A stretch of 64,000 nucleotides of DNA from Pseudomonas farris. Its GTDB lineage: Bacteria > Pseudomonadota > Gammaproteobacteria > Pseudomonadales > Pseudomonadaceae. Where the stretch lies: assembly GCF_019145235.1 (NCBI RefSeq), contig NZ_JAHSTV010000017.1, forward strand, positions 1 to 64,000, written 5' to 3'. Every line of letters starts with the position of its first letter. Position 1 is the first letter of the stretch. Of this stretch, positions 1 through 8,940 are shown in pieces. The notes under the pieces are model-generated. The model worked only from the letters and a program-made list of their open reading frames with translations, searched no databases and was not told the DNA's origin. Position numbers and translations under genes: made by a program.

Positions 1-14
1 ACAAGGGATTTGCG

Positions 15-1868
15 TCAATAGTGATACCACTTCACCTCAAGCATCACTTCGTTTTCGGGCGAAGCCAGGTGGCTGAATTCCCGTTGAGCACTCAGGCGCA
101 CACCCAGATTGCGCGACAGTTCCCACTGCTGATTCAGGCTCACGCTGCGGCGCACTTCGCCGTTGGTGAAGTAATCACCCTTGGCTTCCAGGCTGAAATT
201 GCCCAGCGGGTTTTTCCACAGCAGGCCGCTGTTGAAGCCCGCCGCCGGGGCGACGAAGGCCGCGAAGTCGTTGTTATGCTCCACACGCACGGTGCCCAAG
301 GCGAAACCGAGCATGTCCTCACCCAGTTGCCAGGTCCCGCCGCCACCGCCGTTGACATGGCTGACCAGGGTTTCGTCATCATGCTTGCCCGGTACGCGCT
401 CCAGGCCGCCGGTGACTTGCCATGACAGCGGCTGCAACAACTCATTGCGAGGCGTCAGCGAGCGGATGGTCGCCAGGTCCAGTTGCTGTAACTGCCAGTC
501 ATTGCCTTCGTATTGGCGCAGCTTTATCTGCAGAATTTCGATCTGCGCGCCGAGGGGGAAGCTTTCCATGTTGTCATTGAGGTCGTGATAGGCCATGCGC
601 AGGCCATAATCGCCGAAGGCGCGATCGCCCCGGGTGCCGATGCCAGCCTGCCAGGTGCGCGATTCGTGACCGTCCTCGGGCAAGCCGGGTTGTGAAATTT
701 CCAGCTCCGGGGGCGGATTTTGATTGATTGCGCGCAGCAATTCGAAACTGCGTTGGGCCCGTTGCGGGTCACGCTCCTGACCGTTGGCGCGATAACGCTC
801 CAGACGATAAGCCCCATCGATGATCAACGCCTGACGGTCGCGAGGTAGAGCCTTGAACGCCGGGGTCTGCAATTGCTTCTGATCGGCGCTGACTTTCAGC
901 ACCCACTCCTGCTCTTCGGAGGTTAATGGCTCGGCACGGCTGAGCAGTTCACGCTCACGGGACGGGCGATACTCGATCGACTCCACCAACCCGGCTTCTT
1001 TCACCGCTTTGACCGTGTCGGTAGGGATAGCGGTCAACGGGAATTGCTCGGTCAGCTGCAGGTTCGGCCGCGCCACTTGCAGCAGTTCAAGCAGGCGGTA
1101 GGAGCAGTTTTCGTCGAAGAAGAAGTAGTCGAACTGGATCTGCTTGAGTTCCCAGACGTGTTCGACCATGCGTTCAGTTTCCTGCTGGGTCAGGTTCAGG
1201 CGGTATTCCCACAGGTCGCGGTTCTCGAGGCTGCGGTATTCCGAGAGTTTTTCCTGATACGGCACCAGTGCGAACAACCCTGGATAGCCGCCCATCAAGC
1301 CTTTCCAGGCGTACAGAATGCTGTTGTCCGAACCTTCGATGTAGGCGCCGAAGTTGATCGCGTAACTGAGCAGCGACGTCTTGTCGCTCTGCACATTGGC
1401 CTGATCGATACGCAGCAAGGTGTGGCCAAACATCGACGATGGGCTGTTCAGGTAAGCCGCCGGGAAAATCATCACCGCGCTGTGGGGCGAAACATCCTTG
1501 AACCATTGCTTGAACTCGGCACAGTCCGGTGTCGGCAGATCGCTCAGCTCAAGTTGCGCCTTGAGCCAGCGGGTGCGGGCTGGATAGACGCATTGGGCAT
1601 GCTGCTCGCCGGCACTGGCCGGGGCATACAGTGCCTGCACGGTCGCCGCCAGTTCGCGGTCGGGGTGTTCGTTGCCATCGGGGGCGAGAAAGAATTTCTT
1701 GTCGCTGACATAGCTGCGCCAGCCACCGAGCTTGGCGGTTTCGTAATGCCCCAGGGAAATCCAGAAGGGGTCGTTGGCCAGTTGCTGCAAACGTTGATTG
1801 TCGATATGTGGCGCGGCGGACAGCGGGGCGCAGACACAGAGCGCCAGCCAGGCAAGGCGTTTGAACAT
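15..1868 (-). CDS. DUF4105 (Lnb N-terminal periplasmic domain) protein
   Basis: This 617-residue exported protein has a hydrophobic signal peptide over residues 1-19 (cleavage after LSAA). The DUF4105 core carries SSMFGHTLL with His149 and DENCSYRLLELL with Cys255. That His/Cys pair fits the thiol acyltransferase fold known for enterococcal Lnb, which converts lipoproteins to the lyso form. The C-terminal third (from about residue 410) is rich in alternating aromatic/polar strands and may be a beta-barrel-like domain. I chose the start at 1868 because the signal peptide begins there; a longer in-frame start would add 12 residues before it. It lies downstream of the DUF3015 gene on the same strand, but a terminator separates them. 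The family is recognised; enzymatic activity in Pseudomonas is inferred. Confidence 0.85.
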   Translation of the reverse strand: MFKRLAWLALCVCAPLSAAPHIDNQRLQQLANDPFWISLGHYETAKLGGWRSYVSDKKFFLAPDGNEHPDRELAATVQALYAPASAGEQHAQCVYPARTRWLKAQLELSDLPTPDCAEFKQWFKDVSPHSAVMIFPAAYLNSPSSMFGHTLLRIDQANVQSDKTSLLSYAINFGAYIEGSDNSILYAWKGLMGGYPGLFALVPYQEKLSEYRSLENRDLWEYRLNLTQQETERMVEHVWELKQIQFDYFFFDENCSYRLLELLQVARPNLQLTEQFPLTAIPTDTVKAVKEAGLVESIEYRPSRERELLSRAEPLTSEEQEWVLKVSADQKQLQTPAFKALPRDRQALIIDGAYRLERYRANGQERDPQRAQRSFELLRAINQNPPPELEISQPGLPEDGHESRTWQAGIGTRGDRAFGDYGLRMAYHDLNDNMESFPLGAQIEILQIKLRQYEGNDWQLQQLDLATIRSLTPRNELLQPLSWQVTGGLERVPGKHDDETLVSHVNGGGGGTWQLGEDMLGFALGTVRVEHNNDFAAFVAPAAGFNSGLLWKNPLGNFSLEAKGDYFTNGEVRRSVSLNQQWELSRNLGVRLSAQREFSHLASPENEVMLEVKWYHY

Positions 1869-1930
1869 AGTGAGCAACTTAAGCCGAAAGAAACAAAGAC
1901 CCAAAGGGGCAGGCCAAAAGGGCCAGGTTC

Positions 1931-1963
1931 AAAAAATAAAACCCGCTCCCCAAAGAGAGCGGG
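1931..1963 (-). terminator. Rho-independent terminator after the DUF3015 gene
   Basis: Read on the minus strand, CCCGCTC and GAGCGGG form a 7-bp stem with an 8-nt loop, followed by a run rich in T. It sits just after the stop of the DUF3015 gene, so transcription of the DUF4105 gene may need its own promoter or read-through. Confidence 0.8.
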
Positions 1964-1973
1964 CCGGTCGAGC

Positions 1974-2462
1974 TTAAGCTTGAGTAGCGTACTTGGCCAG
2001 ACGAGGGTCGCTTTTCAGCACGGCCAGGGTGTTGGTATGCACGTCATCAGCGGTCACGTCAGCTTTGCTGAAGATCTGCTGGAAGTGCTGATGAGTCACA
2101 GCGGCGAAGTGCGCACGGTCTTCCGGCGCCACGCCCAGTACCACGGCGTAAGTGGTCAGCGCTTCGCCCTGACCTTTCGCCATGTCTTCGGACAGCTCAT
2201 TCATCATGCCATTCATGGCGATCCAGGATTTGCCGCCATAGGTCAGCGACGCATTGGTCGAGCAACCGTTGGTGCCGGAGGTCATACCGAATGTTGCGTT
2301 ACCGGAAGTGCCGTTGGTGGTGGATGCCAGGAAGTGTGCCGGGGTGCCACGCTGACCTTCGAACAGCATGTTGCCCCAACCGCAGTCCGGACCGCCTGGC
2401 GCCTGTGCCATGGCGTTGATGGATACAGCGGTGAAGAGAGTACCGAGAAGAATCCGTTTCAT
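1974..2462 (-). CDS. DUF3015 family exported protein
   Basis: This 162-residue protein has a clear signal peptide (MKRILLGTLFTAVSINAMA, cleaved near residue 19). The mature part starts with a Gly/Pro/Cys stretch (GGPDCGWGNMLFEGQ) and continues with SYGGKSWIAMNGMMNELSED, which is typical of the DUF3015 family of small Pseudomonas periplasmic proteins. Two cysteines, one near the mature N terminus and one in GTNGCSTNAS, could form a disulfide. Its function is unknown. It reads divergently from the Lon-like gene across 277 bp that must hold both promoters. Confidence 0.9.
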   Translation of the reverse strand: MKRILLGTLFTAVSINAMAQAPGGPDCGWGNMLFEGQRGTPAHFLASTTNGTSGNATFGMTSGTNGCSTNASLTYGGKSWIAMNGMMNELSEDMAKGQGEALTTYAVVLGVAPEDRAHFAAVTHQHFQQIFSKADVTADDVHTNTLAVLKSDPRLAKYATQA

Positions 2463-2739
2463 AGCTATGTTCTCTTTGTGTGCATACCAATGGACAGGGT
2501 GCTGGCCCCTAATGGTGCCAGTGGGCCGGTTATTCGTTCCAGCCGCGCAGTTTGGAGTTTAGGCACGTTCCGGGGGTTCCGTTACTTTTTGCGAAACATT
2601 CGTTGAAAAACCCTGATTTTGAGCGGCTCGGCCCCAGGCGGAGGGTTTGTCTGAGCTTTGGCTTGAGGCGCGCCTTGCCAGTGAGGTACGGGCAGCGCCA
2701 GAATGCCGCTATCTGCCCCGCCTGATGTAAGGAAGCCCG

Positions 2740-5178
2740 ATGCCTGATCCTGTTGCTGCCAGCTTGCGTCTAGCGCCTGAAGCGCTGACCCGTCCGTTTT
2801 CCGCTGAACAGTTCAGCTTCTCTACCACCAATGATCTGGAGCCCTTCCGCGGTGTGCTTGGCCAGGAACGCGCGGTCGAAGCCTTGCAGTTCGGTGTGGC
2901 CATGCCACGCCCCGGTTACAACGTATTTGTCATGGGTGAGCCCGGCACTGGCCGGTTTTCGTTCGTCAAACGCTACCTCAAGGCCGAGGGCAAACGCCTG
3001 CAAACCCCGGCGGACTGGGTCTACGTCAATAATTTCGATGAACCGCGCGAGCCTCGTGCGTTAGAGTTGCCGTCGGGCACCGCCGGTGCTTTCATCGGTG
3101 ACATCAATGGTTTGATCGACAACCTGCTGGCAACCTTTCCGGCCGTGTTCGAGCACCCGTCCTATCAGCAGAAGAAAAGCGCCATCGACCGCGCTTTCAA
3201 CCAGCGTTATGACCGTGCACTGGATGTGATCGAGCGTCTGGCGCTGGAGAAAGAGGTCGCGCTCTACCGCGACAGCAGCAACATCGCTTTCACGCCGATG
3301 AGCGAAGGCAAGGCACTGGATGAGGCTGAGTTCGCCCAGTTGCCGGAAGCCGAGCGCGAACGCTTTCATGACGACATTTCCGGGCTGGAAGAGCGGCTGA
3401 ACGAAGAACTCGCCAGCCTGCCGCAATGGAAGCGCGAGTCGAGCAATCAACTGCGTCAGCTCAACGAAGAAACCATCACCCTGGCCTTGCAGCCATTGCT
3501 CGCTCCGCTGTCGGAAAAGTACGCGGAAAACGCAGGCGTTTGCGGTTACCTGCAAGCGATGCAGGTGTACCTGCTCAAGACGGTGGTCGAGCAACTGGTG
3601 GACGACGGCAAGACCGACGCCATCGCCCGTAAAATGCTCGAAGAGCAATACGCCCCGAGTCTGGTGGTCGGTCATCCGGCCAACGGCGGCGCGCCCGTGG
3701 TGTTCGAGCCGCACCCGACCTACGACAACCTGTTCGGCCGCATCGAATACAGCACCGATCAGGGCGCGCTCTACACCACCTATCGACAGCTGCGACCGGG
3801 TGCGTTGCACCGGGCCAACGGCGGTTTCCTGATCCTCGAAGCGGAAAAAATGCTCAGTGAGCCGTTCGTGTGGGATGCGCTCAAGCGCGCCTTGCAATCG
3901 CGCAAGCTGAAAATGGAATCGCCGCTGGGTGAGTTGGGCCGTCTGGCCACTGTGACGCTGACACCGCAACACATTCCGTTGCAGGTCAAAGTCGTCATCA
4001 TCGGTGCCCGGCAGCTCTACTACACGTTGCAAGACCTCGATCCAGACTTCCAGGAGATGTTCCGTGTCCTGGTGGATTTCGACGAAGACATCCCGATGGT
4101 CGACGAGAGCCTGGAGCAGTTCGCCCAGTTGCTCAAAACCCGTACATCCGAGGAAGGCATGGCGCCGCTGACCGCCGATGCGGTGGCGCGTCTGGCAACT
4201 TACAGCGCGCGTCTGGCTGAACATCAGGGACGTTTGTCGGCGCGGATCGGCGATCTGTTCCAACTGGTCAGCGAGGCGGATTTCATTCGCGATCTGGCGG
4301 GTGACGAGATGACCGACGCCGGGCACATCGAGCGTGCGCTCAAAGCCAAGGCGACCCGTACCGGGCGCGTTTCGGCGCGGATTCTCGATGACATGCTGGC
4401 CGGAATCATTCTGATCGACACCGATGGCGCAGCTGTCGGCAAGTGCAACGGGCTGACAGTATTGGAAGTCGGCGATTCGGCTTTCGGCGTGCCGGCGCGG
4501 ATTTCCGCTACGGTTTATCCGGGCGGCAGCGGCATCGTCGACATCGAGCGCGAGGTCAACCTCGGCCAGCCGATCCACTCCAAAGGCGTGATGATCCTCA
4601 CCGGGTATCTGGGCAGCCGTTATGCACAGGAATTCCCGTTGGCGATTTCCGCGAGCATCGCCCTGGAGCAGTCCTACGGTTATGTCGACGGTGACAGCGC
4701 GTCTCTGGGTGAGGCGTGCACGCTGATCTCGGCCTTGTCGAAAACCCCGCTCAAGCAGTGCTTTGCGATTACCGGTTCGATCAATCAGTTCGGTGAAGTG
4801 CAGGCGGTAGGTGGGGTCAACGAGAAGATCGAAGGTTTCTTCCGACTCTGCGAAGCCCGTGGTCTGACGGGGGAGCAAGGGGCGATCATTCCTCAGGCCA
4901 ACGTCGCCACGCTAATGCTCGACGAGAAGGTACTGGCGGCGGTGCGGGCGGGGCAGTTCCATGTCTACGCAGTGCGCCAGGCCGACGAGGCCCTGAGCCT
5001 GTTGGTCGGCGAGCCGGCCGGTGCGCCGAATGAGAATGGCGAATTCCCTGAAGGCAGCATCAATGCGCGGGTAGTGGAACGCTTGCGGGTGATCGCGGAA
5101 ATGATCAGCGAGGAAGACCTCAAGGAAGCCGAAAAGGAGTTGGCGCAGGAAGCAATGCTGGAAATCAAACCGGCCTGA
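2740..5178 (+). CDS. Lon-like AAA+ ATP-dependent protease
   Basis: This 812-residue protein is a soluble Lon-family relative: an N-terminal AAA_32-type ATPase followed by a C-terminal Lon S16 protease domain. The proteolytic dyad is visible as Ser653 in DGDSASLGE and Lys696 in GGVNEKIEGF, spaced 43 residues apart exactly as Ser679/Lys722 in E. coli Lon. The P-loop is degenerate: residues 66-74 read GEPGTGRFS, with Arg72 where the Walker A lysine is expected. A long charged insertion (about residues 150-260) looks coiled-coil. The start is supported by AAGGA five to eight bases upstream. It is probably monocistronic and ends just before a REP pair that may act as terminator. Substrates are unknown. 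Confidence 0.93.
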   Translation: MPDPVAASLRLAPEALTRPFSAEQFSFSTTNDLEPFRGVLGQERAVEALQFGVAMPRPGYNVFVMGEPGTGRFSFVKRYLKAEGKRLQTPADWVYVNNFDEPREPRALELPSGTAGAFIGDINGLIDNLLATFPAVFEHPSYQQKKSAIDRAFNQRYDRALDVIERLALEKEVALYRDSSNIAFTPMSEGKALDEAEFAQLPEAERERFHDDISGLEERLNEELASLPQWKRESSNQLRQLNEETITLALQPLLAPLSEKYAENAGVCGYLQAMQVYLLKTVVEQLVDDGKTDAIARKMLEEQYAPSLVVGHPANGGAPVVFEPHPTYDNLFGRIEYSTDQGALYTTYRQLRPGALHRANGGFLILEAEKMLSEPFVWDALKRALQSRKLKMESPLGELGRLATVTLTPQHIPLQVKVVIIGARQLYYTLQDLDPDFQEMFRVLVDFDEDIPMVDESLEQFAQLLKTRTSEEGMAPLTADAVARLATYSARLAEHQGRLSARIGDLFQLVSEADFIRDLAGDEMTDAGHIERALKAKATRTGRVSARILDDMLAGIILIDTDGAAVGKCNGLTVLEVGDSAFGVPARISATVYPGGSGIVDIEREVNLGQPIHSKGVMILTGYLGSRYAQEFPLAISASIALEQSYGYVDGDSASLGEACTLISALSKTPLKQCFAITGSINQFGEVQAVGGVNEKIEGFFRLCEARGLTGEQGAIIPQANVATLMLDEKVLAAVRAGQFHVYAVRQADEALSLLVGEPAGAPNENGEFPEGSINARVVERLRVIAEMISEEDLKEAEKELAQEAMLEIKPA

Positions 5179-5189
5179 CGCCCCCCTCA

Positions 5190-5280
5190 TGTGGGAGCGG
5201 GCTTGCTCGCGAAGACTGACTAACATTCAACATCAATGTCGACTGTTATGCCGCCTTCGCGAGCAAGCCCGCTCCCACAG
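5190..5280. repeat. REP pair, class A (inverted)
   Basis: Two copies of a 25-base motif starting TGTGGGAGCGGGCTTGCTCG lie in inverted orientation, separated by about 41 bases. The whole can fold into a long hairpin just after the Lon-like gene. The same motif recurs at 15590, 22709 and 41682. The rest of the 306-bp gap up to the next gene shows no further gene that I can recognise. Confidence 0.9.
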
Positions 5281-5484
5281 GGTTTTGTGTTCAATGCAAA
5301 ATAAAAAAGCGCCGTCAAAATGGCGTCAATATTCACACAGTGACCACTCGGCACCTTCTGGTCTTGGTTCGCGTGCGAACCAGACTTTTCTTCTATTATC
5401 TGCTCAAGGATATCGACAGTAATCACTGGATCGAGACAGCCTTCCCGTGGAGGCTGAAGACCGGATCTACCGAGGGTCGCCGCC

Positions 5485-5826
5485 ATGTCGCGCAACCTCT
5501 GCCTCACCCGTCAATGCCTGGGTCTTGTGACCCGTATCGAATGTGCTATCCGCCCGCTGGCGGGAGATACGGGCATGTGGACCTTACTCTTCGCCGCCGG
5601 AATGGCCGGCGAGCAGCCTTCTGCCATCAAAGCCCAAGGCCCGTTCCGTGGGCCTGTCGTGGCTGAATCGATCCTCGACACTATTGTTGAAAGTCTGACC
5701 TTGCATGGCTACGAGCTGGCCGACGACCCGCAAATCTGGTGTCTGCATCTGCAAGCCCAATTGCGAGAGATCAATGGCGGTCGTTATCGCAACCTTAGCG
5801 GTCCCGAGTTTCGTCCCGAGCACTGA
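5485..5826 (+). CDS. Conserved hypothetical protein, 113 aa
   Basis: I do not recognise a domain. The protein has four cysteines in its first 40 residues' neighbourhood and a hydrophobic stretch around GMWTLLFAAGMAGE. Its C-terminal half (ESILDTIVESLTLHGYELADDPQIWCLHLQAQLREIN) is predicted helical and looks like the conserved part. A GAGG about 10 bases before the ATG supports the start, though an internal ATG at 5572 would give an 84-residue protein that keeps the helical region. It converges with the lipoprotein gene on the other strand with only five bases between the stops. As I recall, PAO1 has a hypothetical gene at this position. Confidence 0.65.
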   Translation: MSRNLCLTRQCLGLVTRIECAIRPLAGDTGMWTLLFAAGMAGEQPSAIKAQGPFRGPVVAESILDTIVESLTLHGYELADDPQIWCLHLQAQLREINGGRYRNLSGPEFRPEH

Positions 5827-5831
5827 ACAGA

Positions 5832-7661
5832 CTATTGATCAAGGTTGCCTGACTCAGCCTTGTCGAGTTTGACCTCAAACCCATATTGCACAGTGGTGAG
5901 GTTGGTTCGCTGATAAGTTTCCAGACGTGTGGGCTGGCCATAGAGGTAATGCACTGCAAATAACGCCGGGCCTTGCGCGCTGGCGTCGTGACTGACCGAA
6001 AGAATCTCTTTCAAATAGTTGCCACTGTCGTCCTTGGCGAAAAAACGCCAGTCCTGGGCTGGAAACAGCTTCAAATCCACCACCAACGCATTCCCTTTGA
6101 GCTCAAGGCCTTTGGGCAATTGGCGGGCGTCGTACGATTGCTGGTCGACAGTCGCCAGGAACTGCGGCATAGAGCCCACGGCGTAGGCCGGTGTTTCCGG
6201 AAACAGGTTCAGATCATAGGTGATGGCGCCGCGTATCGGATCGACCTGATACGCCTCCGGCGGCAGCTCTATCGGCCCGTCGCGCTGACCATTGCGATCT
6301 TGGGTGAAGAACGTCACCGGGCTTTCGCCGGGATTGAAAGAGGTGCCGAGCAGTTCGTCATTGAAGCTTCTGGGGTGATCGAATTCGATGCGCGCGGCAC
6401 TCGGGTCATCCACCGACTGACTGATGCTGATGCTTTTTTTCAGTTGTTCCTCGCCCAGCGTTGCGCCTTTGAGCCAGGTCGCGGCCTGGTCGTCATACAC
6501 CACCACCGGCAAGGTCAGTGGCTGGATGGTTTTTTCCGTGGTGTGCGGGTCGAAGCGGCGTATCGGCAGGTTCAGGTCCTTGTGGGTCACCGTGACCGCC
6601 GAGAAGTCCAGCAGGCTGACTTCGACGGTGTCGATCGGCCCGTTGAAGTAGACCTTGGTGTAATGCCGGGTTTGTTGCTTTTCGAACGCGCGCTGCTCGT
6701 CATCAAGCTGTTTTTCGAACGCTTCGCTCCAGGCCTTCTGCTGTTGCATCTGTGTCAGTTGTTTTTGATAAAACGCAATTTGCGCGGCGGTTTCGTTGAT
6801 CGCCCCTGAGCGAGAGATGAATTGCCCGGTGGCGTCCCTGGCCTGAACGATCAATGGGTTGAGTGATATGTCACGTATCTCGGGGGCCAGCGGTGCGCTG
6901 TTATTGAATTCGATTTCGGCGTAGTTATTGTCCAATTTCAATAAGGTGACACTGAGATTGTCGTTAGTGCGAGTCTGGCCGACGTCCTTTTTCGTCAGGT
7001 CGAAGCTGTAGAGCCTGCGTGGGGCGATGACTTCCACCTTGCCTTGCAGGCTCACCGGTTGTGGCTGGCTCTTCTTATCCACATCCAGGCCTTCGATGAA
7101 GGGGTAGGTCACCGTCAAATCATCGGGGTTGGTCAGGTTGGAGCTCGACGGGCTCAGCTGAATGCCGGGATCGGTTTCCGACCATTCCGGCTGGAACGGG
7201 ATGACGCGCTTGTTACTCAGGGTCACCGATTGCCATTCCAGGCCATGAGGAAAAAGGAACGCGCCAGGAATGTTGAAGTTGAAGGGGAATACCGGCTGCA
7301 GGTCGGTCAGGTAATCCGAGCTGGACTCCTTGTGCAGCACGAACAGGCCGTTGATGTAGGTGTCGACCAGCGCCTGGGGCGTGGGGTAGTGCTTGAGCAC
7401 GGCGAGAGCGTCTTCGCCGTATTCGGTGACTACTGGTTTGGTGTCGAGCTTCAGTTGCGCGCGCTCGAGTAATAACAGCGAACCGCCTAGCTCAGCCACG
7501 GCATCCTTGAGTTTTGGATCCTCGATCGTCTCCAGGGACTGTTCGAACTGTGCGATCTTTTCTTCGAGGCTGACCTGACGTTTCTCATCGCTGGGTGAAC
7601 AACCACCCAGCAACAACGTGAGGCAAAGTCCGGCACTCGTTAAAGGCAATCGCACATCCAT
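5832..7661 (-). CDS. Large lipoprotein of unknown function, 609 aa
   Basis: The N terminus is a lipoprotein signal peptide with the lipobox LLGGC (Cys21). The following residue is Ser, not Asp, which suggests outer-membrane sorting. After a short coiled-coil-like stretch (EEKIAQFEQSLETIEDPKLKD) the body is mostly beta-rich with several Ig-like-looking strands. A second helical segment (about residues 295-335, rich in Gln/Lys/Glu) splits the two halves. An AGGA/GGAA box precedes the ATG at 7661, so I use this start rather than the longer frame. I recognise no catalytic motif and no named family. It stands alone between convergent and divergent neighbours. Confidence 0.8.
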   Translation of the reverse strand: MDVRLPLTSAGLCLTLLLGGCSPSDEKRQVSLEEKIAQFEQSLETIEDPKLKDAVAELGGSLLLLERAQLKLDTKPVVTEYGEDALAVLKHYPTPQALVDTYINGLFVLHKESSSDYLTDLQPVFPFNFNIPGAFLFPHGLEWQSVTLSNKRVIPFQPEWSETDPGIQLSPSSSNLTNPDDLTVTYPFIEGLDVDKKSQPQPVSLQGKVEVIAPRRLYSFDLTKKDVGQTRTNDNLSVTLLKLDNNYAEIEFNNSAPLAPEIRDISLNPLIVQARDATGQFISRSGAINETAAQIAFYQKQLTQMQQQKAWSEAFEKQLDDEQRAFEKQQTRHYTKVYFNGPIDTVEVSLLDFSAVTVTHKDLNLPIRRFDPHTTEKTIQPLTLPVVVYDDQAATWLKGATLGEEQLKKSISISQSVDDPSAARIEFDHPRSFNDELLGTSFNPGESPVTFFTQDRNGQRDGPIELPPEAYQVDPIRGAITYDLNLFPETPAYAVGSMPQFLATVDQQSYDARQLPKGLELKGNALVVDLKLFPAQDWRFFAKDDSGNYLKEILSVSHDASAQGPALFAVHYLYGQPTRLETYQRTNLTTVQYGFEVKLDKAESGNLDQ

Positions 7662-7821
7662 TTCCAGTTTTCCTGTCCGACGTCGCTGACCGTTCAATGA
7701 TCTGGACACTAGCAGAAAAACTTTGTCACACACACGCAGGTTGCGGATTTTCCGGCGGTTTCTGGGTGTAACAGGTGGCTGTTATACTCGCCGCCATTTC
7801 CAGCCCCTTGTGTGAGATTCA

Positions 7822-8310
7822 ATGGAACGCTTTATCGAAAATGCAATGTACGCCTCCCGCTGGTTACTGGCGCCGATCTATTTCGGTTTGTCCCTGGGCT
7901 TGCTGGCGTTGGCACTGAAATTCTTCCAGGAAGTCTTCCACGTCATTCCTAACGTGTTCTCGATGGCCGAGTCGGATCTGATTCTGGTCCTGCTGTCGCT
8001 GATCGACATGGCGCTGGTGGGCGGCTTGTTGGTGATGGTGATGATCTCCGGTTACGAGAACTTCGTTTCTCAGCTGGATATCGACGACAGCAAGGAAAAG
8101 CTCAACTGGCTGGGCACCATGGATTCGTCTTCGTTGAAGATGAAGGTCGCGGCGTCCATCGTGGCGATTTCGTCCATCCACTTGCTACGGATCTTCATGG
8201 ACGCCAAGAACGTCGATCCCGAGCATTTGAAGTGGTACGTGGTCATCCACATGACCTTCGTGGTGTCGGCGTTTGCCATGGGTTATCTGGACAAGCTGAC
8301 CAAGCACTGA
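7822..8310 (+). CDS. UPF0114 / TIGR00645 (YqhA-like) membrane protein
   Basis: This 162-residue protein has three to four hydrophobic helices: about residues 15-35, 55-80, 108-126 and 136-155. The stretch MISGYENFVSQLD and the following LNWLGTMDSSSLKMKVAASIVAISSIHLLR are characteristic of the UPF0114 (YqhA) inner membrane family. Its function is unknown. A TATACT hexamer at 7783-7788 is a plausible -10 element. It is followed by a REP pair. Confidence 0.9.
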   Translation: MERFIENAMYASRWLLAPIYFGLSLGLLALALKFFQEVFHVIPNVFSMAESDLILVLLSLIDMALVGGLLVMVMISGYENFVSQLDIDDSKEKLNWLGTMDSSSLKMKVAASIVAISSIHLLRIFMDAKNVDPEHLKWYVVIHMTFVVSAFAMGYLDKLTKH

Positions 8311-8322
8311 TCGACTGATCCT

Positions 8323-8410
8323 TGTGGGCGCGTGGCTTGCCCGCGATGGCATCACTGCGGTTTATTGTCAGACCGAGGTGATGTCATCGCGGGCAAGCCA
8401 CGCTCCCACA
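8323..8410. repeat. REP pair, class A variant
   Basis: TGTGGGCGCGTGGCTTGCCCGCGATG and its near-perfect inverted partner CATCGCGGGCAAGCCACGCTCC... enclose about 36 bases. It has the same architecture as the other class A pairs but a changed core (TGGCTTGCC). It lies between the UPF0114 and DUF6482 genes. Confidence 0.85.
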
Positions 8411-8513
8411 GAATTGCCAAAACAGACGGGCGGTGTTGTTTGTAGCTTGTACTTTGGCCCGTCGAGGCCTATCCATGTAGAGATCCTGGCTCGCCACTGC
8501 GTGAGGTGCGTTC

Positions 8514-8810
8514 ATGAACCTGCAAGAGTTGAATGCGTATGCCATCGCCGGAAAGGTCGATGAGCTGAACCTGATCTCGGTAGATGGCGTGATCTACGTG
8601 CTGGAGGCTCGTATGCATGGTTCGGCGTATCCATTGCGCGATACCCACGGCGAAATAATGCATCTGCGCTCGGTCGAGCATGCGCGTGACATGCTTCATG
8701 CCTTTCCCAAGTTGTCGTTCAACGTTATGCATGCGTCGGTCCATGACGAAATGTGCGGTGCCAGCACCGAGGAAAGCCTGAAAGTACCGATCACCTTCCG
8801 TTCTGTGTGA
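8514..8810 (+). CDS. DUF6482 family protein
   Basis: This is a small soluble protein of 98 residues with no signal peptide. It begins MNLQELNAYAIAGKVDELNL and has a beta-rich core (ISVDGVIYVLEARMHG) followed by a helix with several histidines. I assign it to DUF6482, a family of short Pseudomonas proteins formerly mis-annotated as transporter components; this is from memory of the family's opening residues. GAGG seven bases before the ATG supports the start. Function unknown. Confidence 0.75.
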   Translation: MNLQELNAYAIAGKVDELNLISVDGVIYVLEARMHGSAYPLRDTHGEIMHLRSVEHARDMLHAFPKLSFNVMHASVHDEMCGASTEESLKVPITFRSV

Positions 8811-8940
8811 CAGCGCTGGCGCCGCTCATCAACGACGGCATCTGTGCTAGTCTGCTCGCCCTTTTGATTCCGGGCGCGTTCCGGGACGCGCTGTGCACGC
8901 ACGGCAAGTTCCAGGGCCGTCCGCACAGCGGAGCAGTGTC

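Noticed and set aside
1044..2606. 520-codon plus-strand frame across the DUF4105 and DUF3015 genes
   Set aside because: It crosses two real minus-strand genes and a terminator and has no domain.
3061..4878. 605-codon open frame antisense to the Lon-like gene
   Set aside because: Same shadow effect; the sense strand carries the protease dyad.
5190..5280. Repeat units resembling a CRISPR array
   Set aside because: Units are inverted pairs, scattered singly through the window, with no regular spacers and no cas genes.
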